NCBI GenBank assembly: GCA_027485595.1
Contig: JAIXQT010000113.1
Location: forward strand, 1-53,712
DNA from: Pseudomonadota bacterium
GTDB lineage: Bacteria; Bdellovibrionota_C; UBA2361; OMII01
Length of the DNA: 53,712 bases
Direction: 5' to 3'
In this document: positions 10,904 to 21,487 of the stretch, in pieces
Layout: the number at the start of each line of letters is the position of its first letter
Position numbering within the stretch: position 1 is the stretch's first letter
Translations under genes and position numbers: made by a program
The notes under the pieces: generated by a model
The model's input: only the letters and a program-made list of their open reading frames with translations
What the model was told of the DNA's origin: nothing
Database searches by the model: none

Positions 10904-11962
10904 CTAAAAAAGCCTCTTCCCTCTCACAACGCGGGCAACATATTCACGAGTAGAGCGAGGAAGAAATGGGGCGACATTGTCGTAATGGGCAGGATCGTTC
11001 CCTGCCTGCTCCGTGCGGTGCTGGGCGGCAGCGACTCGTCCTTCACCAGCGTTGAACGCCGCAACGGCTAATTGTTCCAGGGACTTTTCATTCGCCGCTG
11101 ACTTAGTAGTCCTGGCATTAGGCAACTGCGTCGGCGTCCGAAATATATCGTGCAGGTAACGTAGGTAAGATGTGCCTAGTTGAATATTGAGATCCGGGTC
11201 GAATGGATCATAGTCCTGGTTAGTCGCCTCCGCTCTCGACAGAAGGGTCTTCCCGGTCGAGTCTAACAATTGAAAGAGCCCCTTCGAGTAGTGCCCGTCG
11301 GCGCTCACCGCTCGAACGTTGAAGCCCGACTCGGCGCTTACTACCGCCATTGCGAGAGAGGGATCTAACCCAACCTTTTGGCTAGCGAGGGAGAGTCTTG
11401 AACGGATCTCCGTTTGTCCGAGCTGAGGAGGCATAACGTGAGGAGTGAGCGATCCGGCAATATCTGTAGATCGACTTTCCTCCACGCCCGTTGAAGCCTG
11501 CGACTGCGGCGACTCCAGGCCCCCTCCAACCACCTTGTTCTGTGGAGACATGAGGCTCTGAAGGGAAAGAGGTCCGCCCTCAAGGGACGACATCATCTTT
11601 GGCGGCTCAAGTGTGACGCGTCGGGCCTCTAAAAGTGTCGGTGTTTTGACGCGGATCCCCCCATTTTCCGACGGTATTCCCGGTGTCTCGACTGGGCTCA
11701 AAAGGTCGACGCCTGGCATCATGAGACCTGGATCGTTGAACTTGTAGCTAGCCTTGACCTCCTCCATGGGAGATTTCGGTACCGATGGTGGGGTAACGTT
11801 TGTAACAACCTCAGCTTTTGTCTTCGGAGAATCAACAGGTTGCGACAAGAGCGAGCCAAGGCTTCTCTCAAAACCAGCGTCCACAGCCTTTGAGCTCGGC
11901 TTGAGGGACGCTTTAAGAAGCTGTTCAACTTCCTTGTATGTCGATCCAAAGTTAATTTTCAT
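10904..11962 (-). CDS. Lytic transglycosylase (SLT domain) protein, possibly flagellum-associated
   Basis: VGLDPSLAMAVVSAESGFNVRAVSADGHYSKGLFQLLDSTGK; NAGEGRV. ATG at 11962 preferred over the longer ORF. Confidence 0.85.
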   Translation of the reverse strand: MKINFGSTYKEVEQLLKASLKPSSKAVDAGFERSLGSLLSQPVDSPKTKAEVVTNVTPPSVPKSPMEEVKASYKFNDPGLMMPGVDLLSPVETPGIPSENGGIRVKTPTLLEARRVTLEPPKMMSSLEGGPLSLQSLMSPQNKVVGGGLESPQSQASTGVEESRSTDIAGSLTPHVMPPQLGQTEIRSRLSLASQKVGLDPSLAMAVVSAESGFNVRAVSADGHYSKGLFQLLDSTGKTLLSRAEATNQDYDPFDPDLNIQLGTSYLRYLHDIFRTPTQLPNARTTKSAANEKSLEQLAVAAFNAGEGRVAAAQHRTEQAGNDPAHYDNVAPFLPRSTREYVARVVRGKRLF

Positions 11963-12108
11963 GAGCGGGTATCCTTTCCCTTGCTCATGGGTAATGCAGC
12001 CTTTGTGCCAAGGTTGGAGGAGACGCCATCGGGCGTGACACGTCCATAGGGAGGGCGGGCGTCCTCGCCGCGTTACGTACGGGGAGGGTAGATTACGGAA
12101 AACGCCCC

Positions 12109-12870
12109 CTACCCCGCCTTCGGCAACCGCCAATCAATCGGCTCCCTATGATGCCGGGCCAGGTATGCGTTCGCTTGTGAAAAGTGCTTACACCCGAGGA
12201 AACCGCGATGAGCAGAGAGTGGCGAGGGATGCGGCGCAGTTAAGACAAGGTGTTTCGTGCGGTCGACGAAATCAGCCTTCTTCTGGGCGTATGCCCCCCA
12301 CAAGAGAAACACAAGGCCCTCTTTACGCGCGTTCAATTCCTCAATCACTTTTGAGGTAAACCGCTCCCACCCTTTCTGAGCGTGAGAACCAGGCTTACCG
12401 TCCTCAACCGTTAAGACCGCATTAAGAAGCAACACACCTTGTCGAGCCCACGATTCCAGATTGCCGTGGCTTGGACGCTCAATACCAAGGTCCCCTTTGA
12501 GCTCTAGGAAGATGTTGACCAGCGATGGCGGTGGCGGAGTCGGTGGGTTTACCGAGAAACACAATCCGTGAGCCTGATGGGGGCCGTGGTAGGGATCTTG
12601 TCCGATGATAACCACTTTAACGTCCGAGAAAGGAGTGTACGCAAGGGCATTAAACACATCGGATTTTGGGGGATATATGGCTTTACCCGAAGCTCGCTCT
12701 CGTTCAACAAACGCGAGCATCTCTTTGAAGTACGGCTGTTGTTTCTCCGCGGCCAAGACGTCGCTCCACGATATCGCGCTTCGGGTCCCCTCATCTGTGC
12801 TGAGCTTGTGTCCTGTCTCCATACTGTGATGCGCGAGTCGACTAATACTCTCTTGCCTCCTCAATCTCAT
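12109..12870 (-). CDS. ung: Uracil-DNA glycosylase
   Basis: [66 protein letters not shown]. Confidence 0.97.
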   Translation of the reverse strand: MRLRRQESISRLAHHSMETGHKLSTDEGTRSAISWSDVLAAEKQQPYFKEMLAFVERERASGKAIYPPKSDVFNALAYTPFSDVKVVIIGQDPYHGPHQAHGLCFSVNPPTPPPPSLVNIFLELKGDLGIERPSHGNLESWARQGVLLLNAVLTVEDGKPGSHAQKGWERFTSKVIEELNARKEGLVFLLWGAYAQKKADFVDRTKHLVLTAPHPSPLSAHRGFLGCKHFSQANAYLARHHREPIDWRLPKAG

Positions 12871-13882
12871 CTAAGATCTGCAGATAAGAATGGTACCTCC
12901 AGGATGCGATGTCTCCATTCTCAATCGCCTCTCGGACCGCGCAACTCGGCTCCTGCAAATGGCGACAATTTAGAAAGCGACACCGCTGCCCGTACTCGAC
13001 GAACTCATCAAATGCGGCAACTACCTTGTCCTTTTCCAGGTGAGATAATCCGAAGAAACCAACGCCTGGAAAGTCGATAATGATACGGCGACAGGAATCA
13101 AAATCACTGTAGAGGAACCCTCTTGGCTGAGAGGTTGTCTGTCGCCCCTGCCCCGTCCGCTCACTCACCTCTCCTGTTCGCGCGGCGGCGCCAGGAACTA
13201 GACGATTCAAGATAGTGCTCTTGCCAACACCTGAAACCCCACAAAGCGCCACCACACTCACATCTGGCGCGTGTATGAGGCTCTGGACGTCCGCGAAATC
13301 CTGCCCAAACTTGGCGCTACAATGCACAACGGTTATTCCAATCTTTCGATACACCTCTAGGAAATCGGCGCTCTCACCTTTTTCGAGGTCCCACTTATTA
13401 ACGACGAGCACGACGGGAATATTTTGGACGCGCGCCGCGATCAACATCCGATCGATGGTTGCGGGATTCAATGTTGGACCAACCGCGGTGATAACAAGGA
13501 GAAGATCGATGTTCGCCCCCATCCGCTTGAGGGCCCCACGATACGACCGGGACAACGTACGCGTGGAGGGAACCACATCAGTAACGAACACCTTACCGTC
13601 GCGCTTTTCATACACCACACGATCACCGGTAACCACATCAAGGGCGCGGGACGCGATTGTACCAGAGAGGATCCCTTCCATTGTCAACAATGAGACGTGT
13701 CGTCGTGAGACATCAAGGATCTGTCCGGTTGTGCCTGTATGGAGCGGTTCAGAGGATTTAGCCACGGACGAAGGATACATCATGGGCAGCGGATGTGGAT
13801 ACTCCCGGCACGCCCCTACTTCTCCAATCCATGGATATAAGGGTCCACAATGATTGAGATACTTGCCCTGCCTCCCAGCCAC
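12842..13882 (-). CDS. rsgA: Ribosome small-subunit-dependent GTPase RsgA
   Basis: Circularly permuted GTPase: [31 protein letters not shown]-terminal Cys/His Zn motif. Confidence 0.95.
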   Translation of the reverse strand: MAGRQGKYLNHCGPLYPWIGEVGACREYPHPLPMMYPSSVAKSSEPLHTGTTGQILDVSRRHVSLLTMEGILSGTIASRALDVVTGDRVVYEKRDGKVFVTDVVPSTRTLSRSYRGALKRMGANIDLLLVITAVGPTLNPATIDRMLIAARVQNIPVVLVVNKWDLEKGESADFLEVYRKIGITVVHCSAKFGQDFADVQSLIHAPDVSVVALCGVSGVGKSTILNRLVPGAAARTGEVSERTGQGRQTTSQPRGFLYSDFDSCRRIIIDFPGVGFFGLSHLEKDKVVAAFDEFVEYGQRCRFLNCRHLQEPSCAVREAIENGDIASWRYHSYLQILDEIEEAREY

Positions 13883-13949
13883 TTAAATATTTTACTCGCA
13901 AAACCCTCTCCCCGTGGTTAACTACCGGGAGGTGGAGTAAAGTACAGCT

Positions 13950-14288
13950 ATGCAACGCAACTCTAATCAGTGGAAACAATTTTCAGGGGCTAAGGTTGTT
14001 ACATTCAGCCCGCGTGGTGTCCCTTTCATGCCAGGCATCGGCCTCATCACTCTCGGTGCAATCATTTTCCTCGCGCCTAAGCTCTTCCTCGCGGCGGTCG
14101 GCACGTTTTTCGTAATGCTCGGAGTTGTGGCGTGTTACATCGCCTGGAAGTTCCTATCGCTCAAGCGCCACGTGTCGAAGTTAGCTGAGGAGTTTCAGAA
14201 CGGGGTCGACATCCGGGCATTTCAGGTTCAAAACAGCGACGATATCGATATTACAGAGCCCGATAGCAAAAAGATCTACTACCACTGA
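13950..14288 (+). CDS. Small membrane protein of unknown function
   Basis: 112 aa; two hydrophobic segments (GIGLITLGAIIFLAPKLFLAAVGTFFVMLGVVACYIAW). Confidence 0.55.
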   Translation: MQRNSNQWKQFSGAKVVTFSPRGVPFMPGIGLITLGAIIFLAPKLFLAAVGTFFVMLGVVACYIAWKFLSLKRHVSKLAEEFQNGVDIRAFQVQNSDDIDITEPDSKKIYYH

Positions 14289-14296
14289 TGACGCGC

Positions 14297-14393
14297 CAGC
14301 AGGGTGGTAAAAATGAAACTTCCTGCTGCGCATTGTGATGTCTTGACTGCAACTTCGCTGGATCCAAAGAAACCTCTTTCACCACCCTGCTAG
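14297..14393. mobile_element. MITE-like repeat, copy B (internally shortened, ~97 bp)
   Basis: CCAGCAGGGTGGTAAAAATG ... CTTTCACCACCCTGCTAG; interior TCCTGCTGCGCATT..ATGTCTTGACTGCAACTTCGCTGGATCCAA matches copy A. Confidence 0.82.
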
Positions 14394-15388
14394 ACAAGTT
14401 GCTCGCCGTTGGTGCTGATGAAGACCTTACCCTCCGCCTCAAGACGGCGAACGATGTCGACAATGCTCTGTTGAGCTTTCTCTACATCTTTGAGTTTGAC
14501 CGGACCAAGCGCGTCTAGGTCTTCCTTTATCATCTCGGCAGCGCGTTGAGATACGTTGCGGAAAATGAGATCTTTGAGCTCGGAGCTCGCGGTCTTGAGC
14601 GCGAGCACAAGCTGCTCTCGAGGAACATCTTTGAGAACAGTCTGAACACCCTTGTCGTCGATCTTCTTGACATCCTCGAAGGTGAACATGAGGGCGCGAA
14701 TCCTCTCTGCAATGTCGGGGAATGTCTCCTCGATCTCAGTGATGATACGTTCCTCGCTGTTGCGATCGATGAAATTCAGAATGTTAGCCGCGGACTTCGG
14801 TCCTCCGATCTCCTCCTCTTGAAGCTCTCCACCACGGATCTGCCCACGAAGAACCTCTCGAACATCGTCAACAACCGCAGCGCTCACGTTGGTGAGGTTG
14901 GAAATTCGAATCAAAATATCTGTCTGCATCTCGGGCTGCATCTGGCGCAGTACGATAGCCGCTTGATCAGGATTCATCATGGTCATGAGAAACGAGATCG
15001 TTTGAGGATGCTCGGACGTGATGAATTGATAGAGGAGCTTTTCTGGCACGTCGGCGATGATAGAGCCGATGGGCTGCTTCTTCGCTCCAGCTATGTATTC
15101 AAGGAGGGATTCGCTTTGATTCTCGCCGAAGGCGGATGCGATGACGCTCTTTGCAAACTCACGGCCATCGACCACCATCCGCTCACCTGCTTTGAGCATC
15201 CGGAGGAAATCAACGGAGGTATGAAACTGCGTCTCTCGGTCAACCTCCGAGACAGTAAGGAACGCGCGGCTGATCTTCTTGACCTCATGCTCGCTTAGGT
15301 GCTGCATGACTTGAGCGGCAACCTCTTTGCCAAGACTCAAGAGGGTCAAGGCAGCTTTTTCTGGATTTGATAACTCCTTACTAGTCAT
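14390..15388 (-). CDS. fliG: Flagellar motor switch protein FliG
   Basis: LSNPEKAALTLLSLGKEVAAQVMQHLSEHEVKKIS...; MFTFEDVKKIDDKGVQTVLKDV; MKEDLDALGPVKLKDVEKAQQSIVDIVRRLEAEGK. Confidence 0.96.
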   Translation of the reverse strand: MTSKELSNPEKAALTLLSLGKEVAAQVMQHLSEHEVKKISRAFLTVSEVDRETQFHTSVDFLRMLKAGERMVVDGREFAKSVIASAFGENQSESLLEYIAGAKKQPIGSIIADVPEKLLYQFITSEHPQTISFLMTMMNPDQAAIVLRQMQPEMQTDILIRISNLTNVSAAVVDDVREVLRGQIRGGELQEEEIGGPKSAANILNFIDRNSEERIITEIEETFPDIAERIRALMFTFEDVKKIDDKGVQTVLKDVPREQLVLALKTASSELKDLIFRNVSQRAAEMIKEDLDALGPVKLKDVEKAQQSIVDIVRRLEAEGKVFISTNGEQLV

Positions 15389-15492
15389 GGAGACTCCCCT
15401 TAGGTTCAGTCGGTTAAGATGATCATCCCCCTCATAAGGGCTCGCCACAGTTGTCTTGTATTCCTCGCGTCCGCCCCTTACACTTGAGGTCT

Positions 15493-16512
15493 ATGGTTAA
15501 GCCGCCTGACGAAAACCTCCTCGCCACGTGTTTTCAAGAGGTTACAGGCGCACCTCCCTCCGCTATCGTCCCCCTCCGACCTCACGCATCCGAAAGAAGG
15601 ATCTACCGGCTTAGCCAGGGAACGACCACGTTGGTGGGAGTTGTAAATCCCTCCCGAGCTGAGAACGACGCCTTCGTAGCACTCGCTCGACACTTCAAGT
15701 CGAAGGGGCTTCCCGTTCCCACAATTCACACGTACAAGCCAGAGGATGGGGTATACCTTGAAGACGATCTCGGAGAGGTGACCTTACTGGACTTCCTGAT
15801 ATCGGAGCGGGCCAAAACTGGAGAGCTATTTCCACAGGCAGTGGACGAGGTCTACCGACGCGTCCTCTCATTCCTGCCGAGATTTCAGATAGAAGCTGCC
15901 GCGTCACTGGATTTCTCGCTGTGCTTGGCGTCGGACAAGGTCTTCTCTGAGACGTTGCGACAGGATATGCGCTCATTCTGCACCGAGCTGGTCGGGCGTC
16001 TCCTTCCATCGTTCAATTCGGCCGAACTTGAGCCGGAATTCGCGACACTCATCTCGTATCTCGAGAAAGCCAAAGGCGGCTTCTTCTTGTATCGCGATTT
16101 TCAATCTCGAAACATTATGCTCCTCAACAACGAGCCGGTCTTTATCGACTTTCAGTCAGGTCTCAAGGGGCCTCTTCAGTACGACGTGATATCCCTTCTC
16201 TATCAATCAAGCGCCCAGATTCCTGAAGGTGATCGAGAGGCGTTGGTTGAGGCGTACCTAGAGGCCGTATCGAACTACACCTCGTGCGACCGAGAGGATT
16301 TCTTCCGCTACTACCCAGCTTTCATTATCAGTCGCATGCTGCAGGTTCTTGGCGTTTACGGAAGACAAGGTCTCGGGGCCCAGAAGGAGTACTTCGCAAA
16401 AAGTATTCCAGGCGCTCTCGTGACACTCCACACTCATCTCAGGTCACCACGCCTCGCAATAAAACTCGAACGACTACTTGCGTGTTGTGAGGCTTTGCTG
16501 AAGAGTGCCTGA
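15493..16512 (+). CDS. Aminoglycoside phosphotransferase-fold sugar kinase, AmgK-like
   Basis: GFFLYRDFQSRNIML (catalytic loop), PVFIDFQSGLKGPLQYDV; followed by a MurU-like nucleotidyltransferase. Confidence 0.78.
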   Translation: MVKPPDENLLATCFQEVTGAPPSAIVPLRPHASERRIYRLSQGTTTLVGVVNPSRAENDAFVALARHFKSKGLPVPTIHTYKPEDGVYLEDDLGEVTLLDFLISERAKTGELFPQAVDEVYRRVLSFLPRFQIEAAASLDFSLCLASDKVFSETLRQDMRSFCTELVGRLLPSFNSAELEPEFATLISYLEKAKGGFFLYRDFQSRNIMLLNNEPVFIDFQSGLKGPLQYDVISLLYQSSAQIPEGDREALVEAYLEAVSNYTSCDREDFFRYYPAFIISRMLQVLGVYGRQGLGAQKEYFAKSIPGALVTLHTHLRSPRLAIKLERLLACCEALLKSA

Positions 16513-16532
16513 GAACAAGCTACACTACTGGT

Positions 16533-16982
16533 ATGAACGAACCTACGGCAACAAACCTCATCGTTGAGATAACAAGCTTCTCATTTAAAGCCCCTCTTCC
16601 CGCACATCTCTTCTCTCTGGAGGGAGACCGTCACGGAGGGGGCTTTGTGTTCGACTGTCGCTCGCTTCCCAATCCAGGTCGAGAAGCACGTTTCAGGGAT
16701 AAGACTGGCCTAGACGCGGATGTGTGCGCCTACCTCGAGGCTGCACGCGAGATCTCCTCTTTTCGCGAACACACCTTTGGTCTCGTAAACGCAGCGGTGC
16801 AAAACTTCCTTGAACGCGGATTCTCGTTCATGAACGTCAGCTTCGGCTGTACCGGGGGACAACATCGATCGGTATTTTTTACGGAACAGTTGGCCCAGCA
16901 TGTGTCAGCGAACTTCTCGCCTCGAGTGACGCCGAAGGTGATTCACTACAACTTGATCCAAAAAGGGTTCATCAACGGATAG
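16533..16982 (+). CDS. Stand-alone RapZ C-terminal domain protein
   Basis: FVFDCRSLPNPG, FMNVSFGCTGGQHRSVFFTEQLA. Confidence 0.87.
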   Translation: MNEPTATNLIVEITSFSFKAPLPAHLFSLEGDRHGGGFVFDCRSLPNPGREARFRDKTGLDADVCAYLEAAREISSFREHTFGLVNAAVQNFLERGFSFMNVSFGCTGGQHRSVFFTEQLAQHVSANFSPRVTPKVIHYNLIQKGFING

Positions 16983-17210
16983 GCCCGCCGTTCTTCTTAT
17001 GAGGGCGGAGAACCTTCGGTTTTTTCCCGTTGAGAGGACGAACACCGTGAACCGACATCCGCAGACTGTTATCGTCCCTGGTGACACGTCGGCGTCATCA
17101 TCTCCGATTCAGTCCCCTCTCCCCGGAAGCCCTGATTTACATCATTCTCTCTGTCCCTACCCCACCTAATGCTTTACGGTAAGAGCACAAGGAGCTCGGA
17201 AGGAACTATC

Positions 17211-17912
17211 ATGAAGGCCATGATCTTCGCCGCGGGTGTCGGCTCACGTCTCAAAGAGCTCACCCACATGACACCCAAATGCTTAATGGAGGTTGGTGGC
17301 AAGACCATGCTAGAGCGCGTGGTCGATCAACTCAAGGAAGCCGGCGTCACCTCTGTGGCGATCAATACTCACCATCACGCTGATCAAGTCGCTGATTTCG
17401 TTGCTGCACGCAACTTCTTCGGGCTTGAGATTCTCCTCTCTCACGAGCCCACATTGCTCGATACCGGAGGGGGGCTTCGCAAGGTGGCATCCTTTTTCTC
17501 GGGAGAGAAGGCGTTCCTCGTTCACAACGCGGACATTTTTAGCGATATCGACCTCAATCACCTTATTGATGAACACCGGCGTAGAGACGCAATTGGTACT
17601 CTTGCTGTCATGGAGCGGCCCTCCAAGCGGGGGCTTTACGTGGACACGGAGGACCACATTGTCGGCTGGACTCAGGAGGAGGCGGCCGCTCCGAAGGGAT
17701 CACGTTTATTGAGCTTTTGCGGCATCAGCGTGGCCTCTCACGACCTCTTCTCGCATATGCCTCACGAAGGGGCGTTTTCGATCATCTCCCCCTACCTCTC
17801 GGCAGCCCGAGCAACAGGACGAGTGTTCAGTGAAAACGTTACGGGAGCGGCGTGGACCGATATCGGGACCCCTGAGCAACTAGCTGACTTGCGGGCTCGG
17901 GTCAAAGACTGA
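17211..17912 (+). CDS. Sugar-phosphate nucleotidyltransferase, MurU-like
   Basis: MKAMIFAAGVGSRLKELTHMTPKCLMEVGGKTML; HNADIFSDIDL; WTDIGTPEQLADL. Confidence 0.85.
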   Translation: MKAMIFAAGVGSRLKELTHMTPKCLMEVGGKTMLERVVDQLKEAGVTSVAINTHHHADQVADFVAARNFFGLEILLSHEPTLLDTGGGLRKVASFFSGEKAFLVHNADIFSDIDLNHLIDEHRRRDAIGTLAVMERPSKRGLYVDTEDHIVGWTQEEAAAPKGSRLLSFCGISVASHDLFSHMPHEGAFSIISPYLSAARATGRVFSENVTGAAWTDIGTPEQLADLRARVKD

Positions 17913-17927
17913 GATCTTAGAGGCACT

Positions 17928-18950
17928 ATGAAAATTTTCTCTGCGATATGTTCGCTGCTCACCTTATGCGTTATTGGCTCATCGTGTTACGCGCAACACG
18001 AGCAGGCAGTAACTCCATTCACCCAAGCTTCTCTGATAGAGACCGAGCCACTCGACTCAGCTCGGGCAAAAACGATCTCGGAATTCCTTCAGCGTCCGGC
18101 AAAGCACCAGAATCGAGAGGCGCTCACCGGTGGGTTCTGTAAGCCTATCGTTACCAAACCAACTTCCGCACCCGATCACCTGAAGCTTGCTCTTGCGCTC
18201 GTAGAGAGTGATATCGTCCCTGTCTTATCACTCTCAAAAGAGGGGAACACCTCTGACACCACCGCATTGGTGTCCTACTCTGTCGAGTTTGATCGCGATC
18301 ATGTTACCCTACGCTCATCAAATGCTCGCTATGACAGTCAAGCGAACGGTCTTAGAATCGCCTATCCTCACGAAACATCCTCTCATGTGTGGTTTGAATC
18401 TAAGGGCAACGGGAGCACGCTCTTCATCATTCCCCCGGTGAGAGAATGTAGTGTGCAGTTCATCGTGGCGTGTCCGAGAACTTACTCCGATACACGAGCC
18501 TTGGAGGATTCTAAGCTCGCCGTTACCGGTCTGCGGTACCTCATCTCGGCAAAAGCGGAAGGACTCTTCCAAGCTCCAGGCGGTGAGGAAAGCAAGGTTC
18601 TCGCCGGGGTACTCGGTACGAGTCGTGTACAGCTCCCCTCATCATGGTTCTCAGAGAACGTCAGCAGAGAGACCCCGAGCGCCTCCGTGAAGGTTGAAAA
18701 GCCCATAAATCCGCTCGCCTCATCCGGTGCTCTTTCCCCTGTGCGCATCCCTGCAAGGGACGCCGTGGAGGCGCGCCTAGAGTTCGGGACAAGCTCATCT
18801 GTGAAGCGAATCATTCGCTCGCGGTCGACAGTCGACGTGCTCCCGTTTCTACTTGAGACACCTCAGCAGATACGAGTCGAGCGCACAGAGCTTCCTCTTA
18901 ATCCAGGCTCGTGTATCGTCATAAGTCGACGCCAGGAAACTCATTACTGA
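17928..18950 (+). CDS. Secreted hypothetical protein
   Basis: Signal-peptide-like MKIFSAICSLLTLCVIGSSCYAQ; no recognised domain. Confidence 0.55.
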   Translation: MKIFSAICSLLTLCVIGSSCYAQHEQAVTPFTQASLIETEPLDSARAKTISEFLQRPAKHQNREALTGGFCKPIVTKPTSAPDHLKLALALVESDIVPVLSLSKEGNTSDTTALVSYSVEFDRDHVTLRSSNARYDSQANGLRIAYPHETSSHVWFESKGNGSTLFIIPPVRECSVQFIVACPRTYSDTRALEDSKLAVTGLRYLISAKAEGLFQAPGGEESKVLAGVLGTSRVQLPSSWFSENVSRETPSASVKVEKPINPLASSGALSPVRIPARDAVEARLEFGTSSSVKRIIRSRSTVDVLPFLLETPQQIRVERTELPLNPGSCIVISRRQETHY

Positions 18951-19154
18951 TATCACCCCGGATCCTACCTCCGAAGTCACCTGACATGGTGACGTTTGCG
19001 AGCATAGGCGTCGTTCGTCCGGGTTGACCGTGGGGAGACCCTAACCTGTTCTGAATCGAACGTAGGCATGTGAGATCGAAATAGTTCGCTTCGCGATTGC
19101 ACTACCGCAAGACTCCTCTTCGCATATCATGAAAAGTTTTATAAGCTTGTATGC

Positions 19155-19712
19155 ATGACGTCGCTTGGAACATCCTCCCCCCACAACTCAGGCGCTCAGC
19201 CAGCTATTCACTACCTCAATCCCACCCCAGTCGTTGTCGCAATCGTGCCGGTGCGAGCGGTCAACCCCGCTTCTGGGCTCCTCGAGTTAGGTTTGTTGAC
19301 GGTCGAACGTGGCATAGAGCCTCAGGTCGGGCATCTCGCGTTGCCGGGTGGTTATCTGGAGTACGAGGACTGGAGAGCCGGCCTGCTCAGAGAGTTGTTC
19401 GAGGAAACCACTGTCAAAATCGATGATGTGTCGTGTGTCACGCTCAGGGGCGCTATGTCGATCGACAACAATCGCAAGGTAATCCTTTTTGGTAGCTTGC
19501 CTCCGGTTGAACACTCCGACCTGCGAAATTTCGCACCACATCGCGAGTGCTCTCGGATCGAAGTTATCTTCGAGCCCCAAAATTTAGCGTTCCCAACTCA
19601 CACGGAGATGGCTCGGCTCTTCTTTGATTCCCTACGAGTCCCGGAGGTATGTGAAGAGCTCTCTTGCCTAAGAATGCCGAAGGGGCAGTTTCCGGCCTCC
19701 CCATTGTCATAA
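19155..19712 (+). CDS. NUDIX hydrolase family protein
   Basis: LALPGGYLEYEDWRAGLLRELFEETTVKI (Nudix-box-like). Confidence 0.8.
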   Translation: MTSLGTSSPHNSGAQPAIHYLNPTPVVVAIVPVRAVNPASGLLELGLLTVERGIEPQVGHLALPGGYLEYEDWRAGLLRELFEETTVKIDDVSCVTLRGAMSIDNNRKVILFGSLPPVEHSDLRNFAPHRECSRIEVIFEPQNLAFPTHTEMARLFFDSLRVPEVCEELSCLRMPKGQFPASPLS

Positions 19713-19910
19713 CTCCTCTCCGCGAGCTCGCCGGACTTATGGGGCCCTAAAAACGGCTCGTCATGCAACATTCGCCAAGACTCATGGGGACACTCGCTGG
19801 TTTGCGAAGGTCTCCCTCGAGGGAAACCCTACAGAAGACCCGCAAGACGACCACAGCTTGAGGGGCAAAATACACTTGAGGGTTTGAGCATTTCAGTCGA
19901 TAACCGTCCT

Positions 19911-21443
19911 ATGCTTGTGCTATTAAGGGCTCTCTGCCTGCTCGTATCGCTCCTGGCTTTGAGGGTCAACAGTGCCTCATGCGGCGAGATCAACGTCGCC
20001 AACGTAAGCCTCGGTACCCGAGATTCGGGGTCCGGCAACGCCCCAATCAATTTCGACATATCGTGGAACAACTCATGGCGCTCGACAGCCCCTGGCGCGC
20101 CCGCTCCAAACAACTGGGATGCGGCCTGGGTATTTGTGAAGTTCAGAAAGAACGGAGGAGACTGGCAACACGCGAGTTTCAACAATACCGGACACACCGT
20201 GCCATCCGGAGCGTCTCTCGATGTTGGGTTAGCTGACACCGGGTCGTCGTTTAACATCGCGACCAATCCGGGAGTCGGCGTTTTCATTTACCGAAGCGCC
20301 GATGGCACCGGCACCTTTTCAAAGACCGGCTTTTCCCTCAGTTGGAAGTACACGCAGGACGGTGTCGGCACCGGAGATACGATAGACCTCCGGGTCTTCG
20401 CCATTGAAATGGCATACGTGCCAGACGGGGCATTCTTTGCCGGCGATAACGCCACCTCGACCGGCGCCCTTCAGCAAGGTACGGCAGATACTGACCCGTG
20501 GTATATCGGAAGTGAAAGCGCTATCACCACCTTCAACGGCTCTGGCACCGGTACCGGCTTGGCTGAAACCGCATCCGAGTACTATGTGCCCGGCGGTATC
20601 ATCACCATCCCCGCTGCATTTCCTAAAGGATATGGAAAATTTTACATGATGAAGGGCGAGATATCCCAGTCGCAGTGGGTGGCCTTTTTTAATATGCTCA
20701 CAGCAACACAACAAAGCACGCGGGATATAACCTCAGCATCTGGTAAAAACTCGGATAACCTTACCACCCGAAATAACGTGAGCTGGACCGGTACAGGTGA
20801 CGCCTCGCTCCCCGACAGGGGAAGTGGAGCTACCTATGGGGCGGTCGCGGTGAATTACATCTCCTGGGTAGATCTAGCTGCCTACCTCGACTGGGCGGGG
20901 TTACGACCGATGAGTGAGTTCGAGTTTGAGCGCTCGGCGAGAGGACCCTACCGAGCTGTTTCCGGTGAATATCCGTGGGGCAGCACATCGATCACCCAAG
21001 CCACCTCTATTAGCAACCAAGGTACCTTAAGCGAGTCTGCCCAATCGGCCGCCAACGCCGTCTATGGAGATCACGCCAGCGTTCAGGGTCCAATGCGAGT
21101 CGGCGCGATGGCATACAATCACAGCACACGCATTACCTCGGGGGCGGGATACTACGGAAACTTGAACCTAGCTGATAACGTTCAGGAGCGGTGTGTAACC
21201 ATCGCAACCTCAACCGGTCGTAGTTTCGAGGGAAGGTATCATGGAAATGGCTCGCTCGATGCTACAGGAAACCCCAACGTGAGCACGTGGCCTGGGACGT
21301 CCGTTACCGGAGCTGGCGTTCGTGGCACCGCCTGGAGATACGCGGCGACAATAGGACGGACATCTGACCGCGCGAACGTGTCGGTACTTCCAAGCGCTCG
21401 GTCCGCATGGGGCGGTGGTCGCGGTGTACGGTCGGCGCCATAA
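19911..21443 (+). CDS. Secreted FGE-sulfatase/SUMF1-fold protein
   Basis: Signal peptide; FYMMKGEISQSQWVAFFNML; YISWVDLAAYLDWAGLRPMSEFEFERSARG; C-terminal GGGRGVRSAP. Confidence 0.8.
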   Translation: MLVLLRALCLLVSLLALRVNSASCGEINVANVSLGTRDSGSGNAPINFDISWNNSWRSTAPGAPAPNNWDAAWVFVKFRKNGGDWQHASFNNTGHTVPSGASLDVGLADTGSSFNIATNPGVGVFIYRSADGTGTFSKTGFSLSWKYTQDGVGTGDTIDLRVFAIEMAYVPDGAFFAGDNATSTGALQQGTADTDPWYIGSESAITTFNGSGTGTGLAETASEYYVPGGIITIPAAFPKGYGKFYMMKGEISQSQWVAFFNMLTATQQSTRDITSASGKNSDNLTTRNNVSWTGTGDASLPDRGSGATYGAVAVNYISWVDLAAYLDWAGLRPMSEFEFERSARGPYRAVSGEYPWGSTSITQATSISNQGTLSESAQSAANAVYGDHASVQGPMRVGAMAYNHSTRITSGAGYYGNLNLADNVQERCVTIATSTGRSFEGRYHGNGSLDATGNPNVSTWPGTSVTGAGVRGTAWRYAATIGRTSDRANVSVLPSARSAWGGGRGVRSAP

Positions 21444-21487
21444 TGTGCACGCGCGCTAAGAGCACGCGAAGCTCCCGGGGTCCTTCC

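Noticed and set aside
13215-13853. 212-aa plus-strand ORF
   Set aside because: Antisense to rsgA; no recognisable motif
14546-15298. 250-aa plus-strand ORF
   Set aside because: Fully antisense to fliG, which has clear family motifs; a composition-driven shadow ORF
19911-21443. Possible diversity-generating retroelement target (FGE/C-lectin fold ending GGGRGVRSAP)
   Set aside because: The fold and C-terminal motif fit DGR variable proteins, but no reverse transcriptase, accessory protein or template repeat was seen in the window. A genome search for an RT and a near-identical ~100-bp repeat differing at A positions would decide
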